DNA of 64,000 nucleotides from Desulfospira joergensenii DSM 10085 (GTDB lineage: Bacteria; Desulfobacterota; Desulfobacteria; Desulfobacterales; Desulfobacteraceae). How positions within the stretch are numbered: the stretch's first letter is position 1; each line of letters begins with the position of its first letter. Of this stretch, positions 27,830 to 36,904 are shown in pieces. The position numbers were made by a program, and so were the translations under genes. The stretch spans positions 744,001 through 808,000 of the forward strand of contig NZ_ATUG01000003.1 in NCBI RefSeq assembly GCF_000420085.1, written 5' to 3'. The notes below the pieces were generated by a model. The model was given only the letters and a program-made list of their open reading frames with translations. It had not been told where the DNA came from and did no database searches.

Positions 27830-28315
27830 TTAACTCTTTCTATTCATCTGATTATGTTGAGACAAATCAATAAGTTCACTATCATTTAATAGAGAAATCC
27901 AAAGGCCATCATTCGTTAAATTTCGACCAACAATAATCATAATGAAATATTCCAATTCATGAGTTGATTCTTGGAAACAAGACCTCATAGAGTTTATATC
28001 TAATTGGGATGGTTTTGGAATATCCTGGGGATGGGTATGCCAATCTCCGACGTAATGGAAACCTTTGTTAAAAAGTTGATTTATCTCTGAAATAAGACGC
28101 TTTTTGTTTGGAATAAAACCAAATACACTTCGTAAATCTTTTCTATGAGGGCCGGTTGCTAAATCAACTATAACACGCTTCTTTTCAATTTTCGCAAATA
28201 ATTGTCCCCCCGCCTCCTTATGCCAGAATTTAATCTGACGATGTCTGTAAAAATGGGATATCACATTTTCATTTATAATCAATTCCTGAGCTTTGCCTGA
28301 TAATTCAAATTTCAA
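27830..28315 (-). CDS. cap3: CBASS deconjugase Cap3 (JAB/MPN metallo-isopeptidase)
   Basis: 161 residues. The JAMM zinc site is complete: Glu34 in HKEAGGQLF, then His93-x-His95-x7-Ser103-x2-Asp106 in WHTHPQDIPKPSQLD. In type II CBASS, Cap3 cleaves the bond made by Cap2 between the CD-NTase and its target and so resets signalling. It begins at TTG 28315 with AAGG about nine bases upstream, 11 bp after cap2. It is the last gene of the operon and AT-rich like the others. Confidence 0.92.
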   Translation of the reverse strand: MKFELSGKAQELIINENVISHFYRHRQIKFWHKEAGGQLFAKIEKKRVIVDLATGPHRKDLRSVFGFIPNKKRLISEINQLFNKGFHYVGDWHTHPQDIPKPSQLDINSMRSCFQESTHELEYFIMIIVGRNLTNDGLWISLLNDSELIDLSQHNQMNRKS

Positions 28316-28326
28316 AATATTTGGCC

Positions 28327-30150
28327 TTAGTGATTAAAATGGCAAGATGAGTTAATTTTCCAATCATGAATTATTACCTGATTATCAGCAGCAGAACTAA
28401 CCCCTTCTTCTTTAGCCCAATCAGAAAAATTCCCATCCATAGTTGATATTTCAGAAGACCCCCCTAACCAAATTCTATGCTGGGAACGAGTGACTTTCTT
28501 AGAAATTACATCCAAGGCTAAGCGGGCAATCATGGATTGAGTATTTGCTATTTCTAATGCGCCATAAGGCTGGTAAGTTTGCCCACAAGCAGGGGCTCTT
28601 TTATTAATTATATCCGGGGTCCACTCTGTTACTCTATGACTAAAAACTCCATATTCATCCATACCACATGATAGGCATCCTCCAACATTCGACGTAAACA
28701 GAGCATGCCCCACAATTCCAAAAGGTTCCGTCCAGCCATATATCACCGATGGAAAATTATCTATCGTATTGAAAGCGAAATTTAAAGAAGCCTCAGCATC
28801 CCAATCTCCACAAGTTGAAATTATCAAATCGCATTCTAATAGAGCCTCTTTATGTTTTGATAAAGCAGTTTGCCAACTTATCGACATGGAAGAGATATTT
28901 AAAAGACCAGGATAATTTTCATGGAAATATTCTTCCATCGCTTTAGCCTTATTTCTTGAAGTGTATTGAGCCCCTAATAGATGTCTGGCAATATTGTCCC
29001 ACGATAGTTTATCCGGATCGATAAAAAACAATCTTTTAACGCCAGACTCGATTAATAAGCGGGCTACCTGAGCACCGACAGAGCCACAACCAATTATCCC
29101 TATGTAGCTTCTATTAAAATCAGTGTTTAAACCTGAGGAACCTCGGTCAAAAATCCATTCTCTATCAATCCGTTGAACAGGTAAAGAGTTAGCTTTTCCC
29201 TCAGCTGAGAAATATTTTTCAGCAGCAAGAGAACTAAATTTTCCTTTTTTTCTAAACCCTTTTTCTCTTGTTAATCTTTTTTTACCAGGTCTTATATAAA
29301 GCGCAGGTTCATTCAGACGGATACCTCCAAATGCTGGTCCGTTGCCAGACTCAAAACCGAAGACAATGATAGAAGAACCATCATCATCTGGTACAGCGGT
29401 TTTTAATATTTCCCAATCTTCATTGTTATTATTTTTTACCAGATTCGCTGCGCTAAAATTGGAGGACGGATACTGCTCTGGGACTATGGGATTCGACAGC
29501 CATATATACGAACCGAGGCTAAAATCCTTCTCTTTTACTTTACGATTTTTTAAAAATAATTCGCACCACTGAATCCCATCTTTGATTGCATCACAAATTA
29601 GAATAAAATTTTGAAAAGTGAGTGTATGGATATGCCTACTATGAGGGATTGGGTCAGCCAGCATAAGAATTTTTTGTGAATGACGTCTCTTTCTATCGCA
29701 CCATCTATTCCAATAACTCATAAATTCAGTAATGAAATCATTCTTATTTGATCCACTTAAACATTCTTTTATTAAACTGCCAGCTTGTTCAATAAAGTAA
29801 GTGGTGATGGCCTCTCCTGAGAAATGTGAGATTGTATCATTTTCATCCTTCAGGCATAAAAAACCCTTTTCTTCGACATGCGGCCATTTGAAATAATAAT
29901 CTTCGGATTTGATTGCAATTTTAGGTGAAGAGAATGGGATAAATTTATCTAACAAAAAAACCAACGTAAATTCGATACCAGCAATAGTTTTTTTAAAGAC
30001 CCAGCCTGCTAAAAAGTGATTGTCCCCGTAAAAACATAATTCCTTTTTTGTGAGTCTATGACCTTGCGGTGACATTTTTGAAAAATATTCTTTGTTTAAG
30101 TCATAGACAGGCCCCGCGAGTTCTGGAAAAACCCAATCCATTTCAGGCAA
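28327..30150 (-). CDS. cap2: CBASS conjugation enzyme Cap2 (E2-E1 fusion)
   Basis: 607 residues. Residues 1-160 form an E2-like domain with candidate Cys99 in EEKGFLCLKDE. The middle is a linker and adenylation-support region. About 345-560 is a ThiF/E1 domain with nucleotide motif GCGSVG (354-359), a CxxC zinc pair (GCLSCG, 492/495) and catalytic Cys522 in PACGQTYQP. In type II CBASS, Cap2 primes the CD-NTase by joining its C-terminus to another molecule. TTG 30150 has GGGG nine bases upstream and overlaps the CD-NTase stop by 8 bp. ATG 30141, one base after that stop, is an equally fair start. Confidence 0.93.
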   Translation of the reverse strand: MPEMDWVFPELAGPVYDLNKEYFSKMSPQGHRLTKKELCFYGDNHFLAGWVFKKTIAGIEFTLVFLLDKFIPFSSPKIAIKSEDYYFKWPHVEEKGFLCLKDENDTISHFSGEAITTYFIEQAGSLIKECLSGSNKNDFITEFMSYWNRWCDRKRRHSQKILMLADPIPHSRHIHTLTFQNFILICDAIKDGIQWCELFLKNRKVKEKDFSLGSYIWLSNPIVPEQYPSSNFSAANLVKNNNNEDWEILKTAVPDDDGSSIIVFGFESGNGPAFGGIRLNEPALYIRPGKKRLTREKGFRKKGKFSSLAAEKYFSAEGKANSLPVQRIDREWIFDRGSSGLNTDFNRSYIGIIGCGSVGAQVARLLIESGVKRLFFIDPDKLSWDNIARHLLGAQYTSRNKAKAMEEYFHENYPGLLNISSMSISWQTALSKHKEALLECDLIISTCGDWDAEASLNFAFNTIDNFPSVIYGWTEPFGIVGHALFTSNVGGCLSCGMDEYGVFSHRVTEWTPDIINKRAPACGQTYQPYGALEIANTQSMIARLALDVISKKVTRSQHRIWLGGSSEISTMDGNFSDWAKEEGVSSAADNQVIIHDWKINSSCHFNH

Positions 30151-31165
30151 ATCGAGCTTCCCCTTTTCTTTTAACCGGTTTTGATGGCTCCCCTTTTGAG
30201 ATTACAGTAGCCCCAGCAGCTGCTTTTAATGTTGATAAAGACTTTAGTTTGTCTGAAAAATATGAATGATTGAAAATTTTTTTCCAGGCTTTCAACGCAC
30301 CTTGATTCGTGCACTCATCTTCAAATAAGATTGAAAGATCATCCAATGCTGTTTTTAACCTTTCTAAAAATTCGTCTATGGCAGTTTCGTTCCCATCGCT
30401 TAATTTTGAACTTGTCAAGATAGGATGATAAACATCTTTATCAAGCAAAAGCCGATTTTTAATACCGTCCATAGTGTAGTACAGGGATTCATCATCTCTC
30501 CCATCTATCGGACAGTATTTTTCTGAAACTAATTTAGAAATTATAAATCCTGATGGCATATTCCAAGATTTCCGACTTTTAGCCCAGAATTTCAATAACC
30601 TTACTACACGCCTCATTTGTCGACCATTAGTTTTATCTGGGCTAACATCGATAACTTTTTGATTAAACCATTTTGTTACAGCTTCAGGGTCAGACTCTAT
30701 CCAGTCACTACTTGCTAATTCTATCTTTTTTTCACCGAATTGATTTATCGATTCCCTGTAAGCTGGCATGTCTATATGATAACCTTCATTATAAAATACC
30801 CTTACACAGTTCTTTTTCAATTCAGGTTCTTTGTTAAACCTTTCATCTTTAACAGCTTCTAAAACCATCTTTCTTGTGGAAAGAGCAGTTTTGTCCGCAC
30901 CTTGCCTACCTACAAGATCATCCTTGTTAAAAATGACCCCGATATCAATATCATAGTCATTATCAGGGTGCTGATTAATTGTTCTCATTGCATAAGATCC
31001 TTGGTTGATATGCCTTGTCGGGATTGGGTCTTCATTTTTTTCTAACCCCTTTTCAAGCCTTGTTATATTTTTAGCTCTATAACCGGCTAAATCATCAACC
31101 TGGGCTTTGGCAAGTCTGGCATGTTTGTTGTAAAATTCTGTTATTTCACTAGAACAATTAAACAT
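30143..31165 (-). CDS. dncV: CBASS CD-NTase (DncV-like cyclic dinucleotide synthase, clade A type)
   Basis: 340 residues. The nucleotidyltransferase site is intact: QGSYAMRT (Gly56, Ser57), then DYDIDIG with Asp72 and Asp74, and the third acid Asp132 in YHIDMPAY. Family members sense phage infection and make a cyclic dinucleotide, 3'3'-cGAMP in DncV, to activate the effector. The C-terminus is a flexible basic tail ending EARFA, fitting its role as the end conjugated by Cap2. AGAGGAG precedes ATG 31165. The exact nucleotide product is not readable from sequence. Confidence 0.93.
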   Translation of the reverse strand: MFNCSSEITEFYNKHARLAKAQVDDLAGYRAKNITRLEKGLEKNEDPIPTRHINQGSYAMRTINQHPDNDYDIDIGVIFNKDDLVGRQGADKTALSTRKMVLEAVKDERFNKEPELKKNCVRVFYNEGYHIDMPAYRESINQFGEKKIELASSDWIESDPEAVTKWFNQKVIDVSPDKTNGRQMRRVVRLLKFWAKSRKSWNMPSGFIISKLVSEKYCPIDGRDDESLYYTMDGIKNRLLLDKDVYHPILTSSKLSDGNETAIDEFLERLKTALDDLSILFEDECTNQGALKAWKKIFNHSYFSDKLKSLSTLKAAAGATVISKGEPSKPVKRKGEARFA

Positions 31166-31179
31166 GATCTTTCTCCTCT

Positions 31180-32268
31180 TTAGGATCTCTTTTTCAATTC
31201 CTTGATATCAGAAAAAATTTCAGTTAATAATTTTAGATTACCAGGGGTGGGGGAAATGGCTTTGCTATAATTCCAATCCGCATCAGATTCAGCCAATGTC
31301 ACCATAGTCTCGATTGCCACTTCATCCGCACGATCTAAGCCTAAAAAACCATATTGTTGCGGAGACTTTTTTTGTTCTTTTAATCGTGCAATTCGAATAT
31401 CTGATCCAGTATTGTTTAGACTTGCAGATAAGAATTTAGCCATGTATGTATAACTTGAGGATTGTACATTTATAGACATATCCACAATCCCAACACCTAC
31501 TCCCCAATCCAGAACCCCCCATTTGGGATTTTTTAATTTACTCGGATCACTATTCGATTGATCGCATGTTCCCACTGAAAGAATACTGATACTTTGATTT
31601 TTTTCTGCTATGCTTAACGCCTCAATCAATCCAACTAATATCGGATTGTTTGCCCATAACCCCCCATCAACAAAATACCGTTTACTTTTAGATGTATTTT
31701 TTATTTTTCGTGTGGAAAGAGGGAAAAAAATGGGAGCAGACGCGCTGGCAAGACAAGCATCAACTAAGGTATAATTGTTATCTCTATGCTTACCGTTATT
31801 ATGAGGCGTTTTTAAAACTCGGGGTTGGTTGGTATTTGCGTCTATAGTTGGAATACATAAAGCAATACTTCTATCCTCGTATAATTCTCCTAAGGTTGAA
31901 GTAGCAAAATTCTCTTCTAATTTTTCTTTTAAAATATCAACATTAGCTGCTGGTCTTTTACGATTCTTAAATGCCCACTTTAACAGTTTGAATTTATTGT
32001 GTGGCATTGGATTAGGAAAAATTTCTGACCCACATTCCATGTATAAATTTTGAATTTTTGAAATAGGTACTCCGAATGCTAACCCGCAAGCCAATATAGC
32101 CCCAGTACTGGTACCGCAAATAATATCAAAAGATTTTCCAATATCAGGTTCTTTTGTATGAAATTTCTGTGAAAATCGTTTGCAAATTGTTTCTAATAAT
32201 TTAGCGCTATAAAGCCCACGCATTCCACCACCATCAATCGTTAGGACTTTTAATGGGCTATCCCCCAT
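31180..32268 (-). CDS. capV: CBASS effector CapV (patatin-like phospholipase)
   Basis: 362 residues. Patatin motifs are complete: oxyanion loop DGGGMRG (12-18), nucleophile Ser54 in GTSTG, and catalytic Asp201 in VDGGLW. The C-terminal third is the effector-specific extension. When bound by cyclic GMP-AMP, CapV degrades membrane phospholipids and kills the infected cell. It leads the operon, 14 bp before the CD-NTase. An insertion sequence begins 72 bp upstream of its start, so the native promoter has probably been split. Confidence 0.93.
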   Translation of the reverse strand: MGDSPLKVLTIDGGGMRGLYSAKLLETICKRFSQKFHTKEPDIGKSFDIICGTSTGAILACGLAFGVPISKIQNLYMECGSEIFPNPMPHNKFKLLKWAFKNRKRPAANVDILKEKLEENFATSTLGELYEDRSIALCIPTIDANTNQPRVLKTPHNNGKHRDNNYTLVDACLASASAPIFFPLSTRKIKNTSKSKRYFVDGGLWANNPILVGLIEALSIAEKNQSISILSVGTCDQSNSDPSKLKNPKWGVLDWGVGVGIVDMSINVQSSSYTYMAKFLSASLNNTGSDIRIARLKEQKKSPQQYGFLGLDRADEVAIETMVTLAESDADWNYSKAISPTPGNLKLLTEIFSDIKELKKRS

Positions 32269-32408
32269 TGCTTATAGCTCCGACCTTATTGAAAATTTTA
32301 GAAATGAGACTTGTTGAAATAAATTCGAATTTGCATTTTAAAGGGTGTTGAAATCGATGACGCAATTTTAACGTTATCCGACAAATTTTCAGTATGTTAG
32401 TAATTGAA

Positions 32409-32474
32409 AAAGCCTCTGTTTAGTTGTATCTTTCAAGCGCCTAAACAAAAAGGAAACAACACCACAGAGGCTTT
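32409..32474 (+). promoter_or_regulatory. Transposase leader hairpin
   Basis: AAAGCCTCTGT (32409-32419) pairs perfectly with 32464-32474, which ends one base before the transposase ATG. The ribosome site AAAAGGAAAC lies inside the 44-nt loop. Pairing could modulate translation and so limit transposition (inference). Confidence 0.5.
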
Positions 32475-33974
32475 ATGCATACAAAAAATATCAGGCGAAT
32501 CATCACAAAGCAATTGAAAAAGAGTTTTCCGAACTGGAAAAAGATGACAAGGAAGTCCAAAAAAGAGCTGACAAAGCAAATCATGATGGAAGTTTTGGAT
32601 AATTATGATTATTCTCAAACCTTGGACATCCCCATCGAAGAACTCATAGGAGTTGAAGATCAGGCCCCCTCAGCAGAGATTCGTAGCCTTCCTGAGATGG
32701 CGTCCTACATTGAAAATTTTCATTCCGACAACCTGTTTCATTTTGACACCCTGAAAAAGCCATACCCTGAAATTGTAGACCCGGAATTGCAGTTTGTTGA
32801 CCAACTTATAGACAACCAGATTATCAACAGCTTGATTGCGCCTGACGGATATTCCGCTGTGCACAGGGATATTCAACCCTACCAGTTATTTCGGATGGAG
32901 CTTTTAAAAATAATCAAATACCCTGAAATCAGTTACAGGAAATTTTGCAGCGATGAATATTTTGGCAGGGAACGAAAGCAAAACAGGCGTTTTGTGAGAC
33001 TGCCTTTAAATACCAAACACCAGGCAGATCATACTGAATTGTGTCACTTCCGGCGTGGCCTGAATTTCAAACAATTGATGAATGTCCTGGTATATTTCCT
33101 CCATCATTTTTATAAATCAGGCTGTCTGGAGAGTGCCGTTATCCATGGTGTTGATTCCAGTGAACTGCCGTCTGAAATCAATTACCCCCTTTGCACAATT
33201 CAGGTCAAAGGCAAAAAAATACGAATGTATTCCGATCCGGACTGTGATTGTGGAAAACGCCGGAATAAAAGGGATAAATCGTATTACGTCATTGGCTACC
33301 GGCTTCACACCCTAACAGCCATCAACCCATCGACAGGCCATAGTTTTCCATTGGTATCCCTAATCGGGGCGGCAAATCATCATGACAGCCTGTTTTTAAA
33401 ACCGTTGATCAAGCTTGCTCAAACATTGGGTATTGATATCAAATTGATAACCGCCGACCAGGCTTATCACGATAGTGATGGTTCGGTTCTCAACGAAACC
33501 GGTGTCTATGTCGTCACCCCTGCATCGGAGAAAGCCAAACTTCCTGACAACGTTTTGGAATCGCCATTAAGGGTTGCCTGTAATGATTCTTGTGAGATTC
33601 CAATGCAGTTTTTGGGATCGACACCGGAAGGCCACGAATTTGGATGTGATGCCGTTCCGGGTGAGTGTGCGTTTGAATCAAATTGTTCAAAATCAAGGAT
33701 CGTTGATTTTGACAGCGGCTATTTTCAACCAATGCCGATTTTTCATAGCGGATCTCAAGACGCAATCGAGATCCGGAAAAACTGTGAAAGGCCCTTTAAT
33801 CTGATGAAAAAAAGAGAAGGCCTCGAACAAACACGGGTAAGAAGCCAGCATGGTGTGATTGTCCGATCAACTCTGACGACTATCGTAACATTGTTGATTG
33901 AAATGGCCGGAACAAGGCATAAACCAATGAAAAAAGAAGATGGGCAAAAGGAGTTGTTTGCTGCCACAGGATGA
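32475..33974 (+). CDS. DDE transposase of the 32341-34195 insertion sequence
   Basis: 499 residues. The N-terminal part is a helical DNA-binding region. A DDE/RNase-H-like core follows, with Asp in VIHGVDSSELP, a Cys-rich insert DPDCDCGKRRNKRDKSYYV, the GYRLHTLTAINP strand, a second Asp in LITADQAYHD and a Glu in the C-terminal RKNCERPFNLMKKREGLE. The layout is that of long IS4/IS5/IS1182-like transposases, but I cannot assign the family surely. The frame is intact and the target duplication still exact, so insertion is probably recent. Confidence 0.85.
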   Translation: MHTKNIRRIITKQLKKSFPNWKKMTRKSKKELTKQIMMEVLDNYDYSQTLDIPIEELIGVEDQAPSAEIRSLPEMASYIENFHSDNLFHFDTLKKPYPEIVDPELQFVDQLIDNQIINSLIAPDGYSAVHRDIQPYQLFRMELLKIIKYPEISYRKFCSDEYFGRERKQNRRFVRLPLNTKHQADHTELCHFRRGLNFKQLMNVLVYFLHHFYKSGCLESAVIHGVDSSELPSEINYPLCTIQVKGKKIRMYSDPDCDCGKRRNKRDKSYYVIGYRLHTLTAINPSTGHSFPLVSLIGAANHHDSLFLKPLIKLAQTLGIDIKLITADQAYHDSDGSVLNETGVYVVTPASEKAKLPDNVLESPLRVACNDSCEIPMQFLGSTPEGHEFGCDAVPGECAFESNCSKSRIVDFDSGYFQPMPIFHSGSQDAIEIRKNCERPFNLMKKREGLEQTRVRSQHGVIVRSTLTTIVTLLIEMAGTRHKPMKKEDGQKELFAATG

Positions 33975-34452
33975 ATTGAACGTTCAATGCGGGATTTTTT
34001 CTGAGCCGATTGATCGGTCGCTATTGGTATATCTGAATACAACAAAGGCCGCCGTCTGAAATAGATTTTATGCGGTAAAAAACAAAACCAGATATTGCTA
34101 CGGTAAAAGCCGGACAATCTGACATTGGAAAAAAGAATTACAAACGCGTGGGGCACCTATAACGAAACAGAAATTTGAACGGTTTCAACACCCTTTTTTA
34201 GTGGAAATATATCAGAAATATTTTTGATCAATAGTTTCTCCTATTAAGAATTTGGATCAATTTGCGTAAAAATAACTACCTATTGATAATTGTCAAGCGA
34301 TGAAACACAAAATGTGGGGTTTTATTACAAATATAGCACTATATGTGCTACAAAGTGGTGTTTGGAATAGGTCTTGGCGATAAAAATGCGAATTAAAGTT
34401 AAAAATATTCGGATTATGACCAATATTTTACATCACCATCATTGGAAACAGA

Positions 34453-34476
34453 GCCAATACCAATCTTGGTATTGGC
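34453..34476. other. Perfect palindrome in the gap right of the insertion sequence
   Basis: GCCAATACCAA-TC-TTGGTATTGGC has 11-bp perfect arms around 2 nt, about 30 bp before repeat copy C. It may be an operator-like dyad or a relic recombination site. The surrounding 34200-34500 is AT-rich and gene-free. Confidence 0.5.
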
Positions 34477-34503
34477 TAAATGGATTAAAAAGCACCGGAG
34501 TTA

Positions 34504-34664
34504 CAGGGAAAGTTTATGGGTGCCGTCCGACCAAAAAAATGGAGCCCGGTCGAAGGGTAGTCCTCAGCCCAGACCCTTGATGTGATCTACAAGATTTTCG
34601 ATCCAGGTCACCAATAGCAAAATTAGCCAACGACTCTTCAAGAAAGGCTTGGGAGTGCTTAAAT
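34504..34664 (+). repeat. Dispersed ~160-bp repeat, right copy (copy C)
   Basis: The direct-orientation partner of 26121-26280. Both begin with ACAGGGA and both contain AGATTTTCGATCCAGGTCAC. The pair brackets the island with the two insertion sequences and the CBASS operon. Confidence 0.7.
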
Positions 34665-34711
34665 ACCATTATTGCTTAGTTTTCTAATCCTATCTGAACT
34701 ATATCTTCATT

Positions 34712-35266
34712 TCAGGAAAGATAACTGATTTGCATCATCGCTGATGCCATTTTATTCCCGATGCATTTATATTCGTGAGGACAGTTTGCTTGAAACTGGA
34801 GGAATTCATTTTCATTAATTTTAAAAATTCTACCATCAACACTTATTTCAAGTTGCCCTTTCAAAACAAAAACATATTCATAAACATTGCCTTCATGCGG
34901 TTCTCCAAAGAATAAAGTATCAGGGTCAATTTCAATGTAATAGGTCTCAAAAGATTGTTCTGGTTCGAATGGAATTAAGGGAAAAAGTCGATAATGTTCG
35001 GACTTTGCTGTTAAAGGCTTTTCAGCCCTAAAAGACTTAACTATTGCTTCCACTGTGGGTTTTTGAAGCAAACTTGTGAATGAAACCTTCAATCCATTGG
35101 CAATTTTCCAGATCGTAGCGATCGTAGGGCTTGATTTACCAGTTTCAATCTGCCTGAGCATACTTTTACTAACTCCAGTGAGTTCTGATAGCTTATCCAA
35201 GCTAAGTTTTCGAGCCTCCCTTACCGATTGCAAATTATTTGCAATCGCATCAACTGGTTGTTCCAT
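34712..35266 (-). CDS. XRE-family regulator with C-terminal cupin domain
   Basis: 184 residues. The N-terminal helix-turn-helix (10-65) reads LSLDKLSELTGVSKSMLRQIE then SSPTIATIWKIANGL. A cupin sensor follows (about 105-180) with PHEGNVYEYVFVLKGQLEIS and CPHEY. Such proteins usually repress an adjacent exporter or amino-acid pathway and bind a small ligand in the cupin. AAGGAG precedes ATG 35266. It is divergent from lysE with a 100-bp shared promoter region. Confidence 0.85.
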   Translation of the reverse strand: MEQPVDAIANNLQSVREARKLSLDKLSELTGVSKSMLRQIETGKSSPTIATIWKIANGLKVSFTSLLQKPTVEAIVKSFRAEKPLTAKSEHYRLFPLIPFEPEQSFETYYIEIDPDTLFFGEPHEGNVYEYVFVLKGQLEISVDGRIFKINENEFLQFQANCPHEYKCIGNKMASAMMQISYLS

Positions 35267-35278
35267 ATAACAAACTCC

Positions 35279-35307
35279 TTGACAATATATTGTACATTAA
35301 TTATCAT
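35279..35307 (+). promoter_or_regulatory. Sigma-70 promoter of the LysE gene
   Basis: TTGACA (35279-35284), a 17-bp spacer containing TGTACA, then TATCAT (35302-35307). The palindrome TTATAG-CGTA-CTATAA (35324-35339) lies just downstream and is a candidate site for the divergent XRE/cupin regulator. Confidence 0.6.
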
Positions 35308-35366
35308 AGCGGCCATAAGCTTGTTATAGCGTACTATAAATTGTTCTTTTTCTCAAGAGGCGCGAA

Positions 35367-35972
35367 ATGAATATTGAACTCTTTCCTTTAATTTCCTTTG
35401 TGGTTATCACCACTTTTACGCCAGGACCTAACAATATTTCAAGTGCATCAATGGGTGTCACATATGGCTACAGAAAAACCGTGACCTTCCTTTTAGGAAT
35501 AGCATCTGGATTCTTTGTTGTTATGATTTGTTGTGCTTATCTTTCCAGTACGATTCTGGAAATCATACCGGCATCAGAAAAATATTTGCGATGGGTTGGT
35601 GCCCTATATATTGTGTGGCTTGCTATTGGTATCCTTCGTTCCAGCAATTCTTTTACTGACACTAAAGAAGCTCCAAAAGCATTTATAAAGGGATTTATTC
35701 TGCAACTGTTCAATCCAAAGGTCGCTGTGTATGGATTGACAATCTTCTCAACTTTTCTGGCTTCAATTTCGAATCAAATAAATACCCTTACGGTTTTTGC
35801 AATTATTCTTGCCTTAACTGCTTTTGCTGCTACATCAACATGGGCTTTGTGCGGTTCCGTAATAAAAAGCAAACTGAAAAATGAATCATTCAGAAAGAGA
35901 ATCAACCAATTGCTATCCTTGTTACTTATATATACTGCTGTGGATCTCTCGGGGATAATATCACCTCTATAA
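35367..35972 (+). CDS. LysE-family amino-acid exporter
   Basis: 201 residues, about six membrane helices. The family signature TFTPGPNNISSASMGVTYGY is at the N-terminus, and GFILQLFNPKVAVYGLTIF lies mid-protein. Members export amino acids or derivatives across the inner membrane. GAGG precedes ATG 35367. It is divergent from an XRE/cupin gene that probably regulates it. Confidence 0.88.
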   Translation: MNIELFPLISFVVITTFTPGPNNISSASMGVTYGYRKTVTFLLGIASGFFVVMICCAYLSSTILEIIPASEKYLRWVGALYIVWLAIGILRSSNSFTDTKEAPKAFIKGFILQLFNPKVAVYGLTIFSTFLASISNQINTLTVFAIILALTAFAATSTWALCGSVIKSKLKNESFRKRINQLLSLLLIYTAVDLSGIISPL

Positions 35973-36122
35973 AATTTGGTATTTGAAAGCGATCCTTTTG
36001 TCTATCATCGGTCGCCCGGCTCTTTAAAAAGCAGCATTGAATAACAGAAGCATTGTGGGGGGATCATTTCAATTTTCCCACTGAAGACTATATCAAAAAT
36101 GAAATGCCCATAAGGATTTAAG

Positions 36123-36698
36123 TTAGAGGTCCAACCCTTTCAGAAGGGCCCTGCTGCCTGAAGTAATCTTTTCGATTATGATTTTATCTTCTTGTATCTG
36201 GGGACTCCATCCGATGTTGACCATTGAGGCCAGTCCGTGGGTCATCATCACCCGGGAAAAACGGATCTGGCTCAACTTTTCTTCTTCCACGCCTTTAAAG
36301 GGAGAGTAGTCATGTAAATTCCGGCATAAATACTCCCAGTTGATAGACAGCAGTTCCCGTTGTTTTTCCGGGTGGCGGCCATCGTACATGCTGCGGAAAA
36401 GCTGATGTTCATCACGGGCGAAAAATACATAGCCTATGGCCTGGTCAATCCATACGTCGCCGGTATGTTCCCGGGCTTCATACTGCATCAGCAGATCCCA
36501 GCTTTTTTCCATGACCGCATGTTCAAGGTCTTTCAGGTTTTTGAACTGTGAATATATGGGCATGGTGGAACAGCCGATCTCTTTTGCCACCGCTTTTGTT
36601 GACAAACCTGACCAGCCGCTTTCCCTGACCAGTTCAAAGGCCTTGGAAACGATATCTCCGGCTGAATATTTTATTTTGCGCACCATGAATGAACTCAC
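36123..36698 (-). CDS. TetR-family transcriptional regulator
   Basis: 191 residues. The N-terminal HTH has AGDIVSKAFELVRESGWSGL then TKAVAKEIGCSTMPIYSQF. The C-terminal ligand domain is unspecific. GTG 36698 is taken as the start; ATG 36686 is possible. It is divergent from the Cache/MBL/lipoprotein cluster, and a perfect palindrome sits in that cluster's promoter. Confidence 0.85.
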   Translation of the reverse strand: MSSFMVRKIKYSAGDIVSKAFELVRESGWSGLSTKAVAKEIGCSTMPIYSQFKNLKDLEHAVMEKSWDLLMQYEAREHTGDVWIDQAIGYVFFARDEHQLFRSMYDGRHPEKQRELLSINWEYLCRNLHDYSPFKGVEEEKLSQIRFSRVMMTHGLASMVNIGWSPQIQEDKIIIEKITSGSRALLKGLDL

Positions 36699-36775
36699 TG
36701 CCTTTCTTATAATATAAAAGCGTTATAATACCCATGGTTTTCTCAATAGGCAAGCAAAGAAAATTGATAAATCGT

Positions 36776-36820
36776 TTGACAAGGAGACGGGCCTCACTAT
36801 ATAAGACCTTTATATAAAGG
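36776..36820 (+). promoter_or_regulatory. Promoter with TetR-type palindromic operator
   Basis: TTGACA (36776-36781) is followed after 16-18 nt by TATATA/TATAAG (36798-36805). The perfect palindrome CCTTTATATAAAGG (36807-36820) starts 2-3 bp after the -10 box, at or before the expected transcription start. Repression by the divergent TetR protein is the simplest reading. Confidence 0.6.
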
Positions 36821-36904
36821 CTTTATATTAGGAGCTTTTATTAAAAGAACGCTCCATATAAATCCTTCACCCAACAACCATATCCCCAAAGGAGGCAGTT
36901 TGTT

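Larger units (their letters stand above)
32341..34195 (+). mobile_element. Insertion sequence, about 1,855 bp, with terminal inverted repeats and 5-bp target duplication
   Basis: AAGGGTGTTGAAATCG at the left end (32341-32356) is matched by CGGTTTCAACACCCTT (34180-34195) inverted at the right, with one mismatch. TTTTA at 32336-32340 recurs at 34196-34200 as a target-site duplication. One transposase gene is carried on the plus strand. Confidence 0.85.

Noticed and set aside
26121..34664. The island as an integrase-type genomic island with att sites
   Set aside because: No integrase or tRNA gene is present, and the flanking repeats are diverged and longer than usual att cores.
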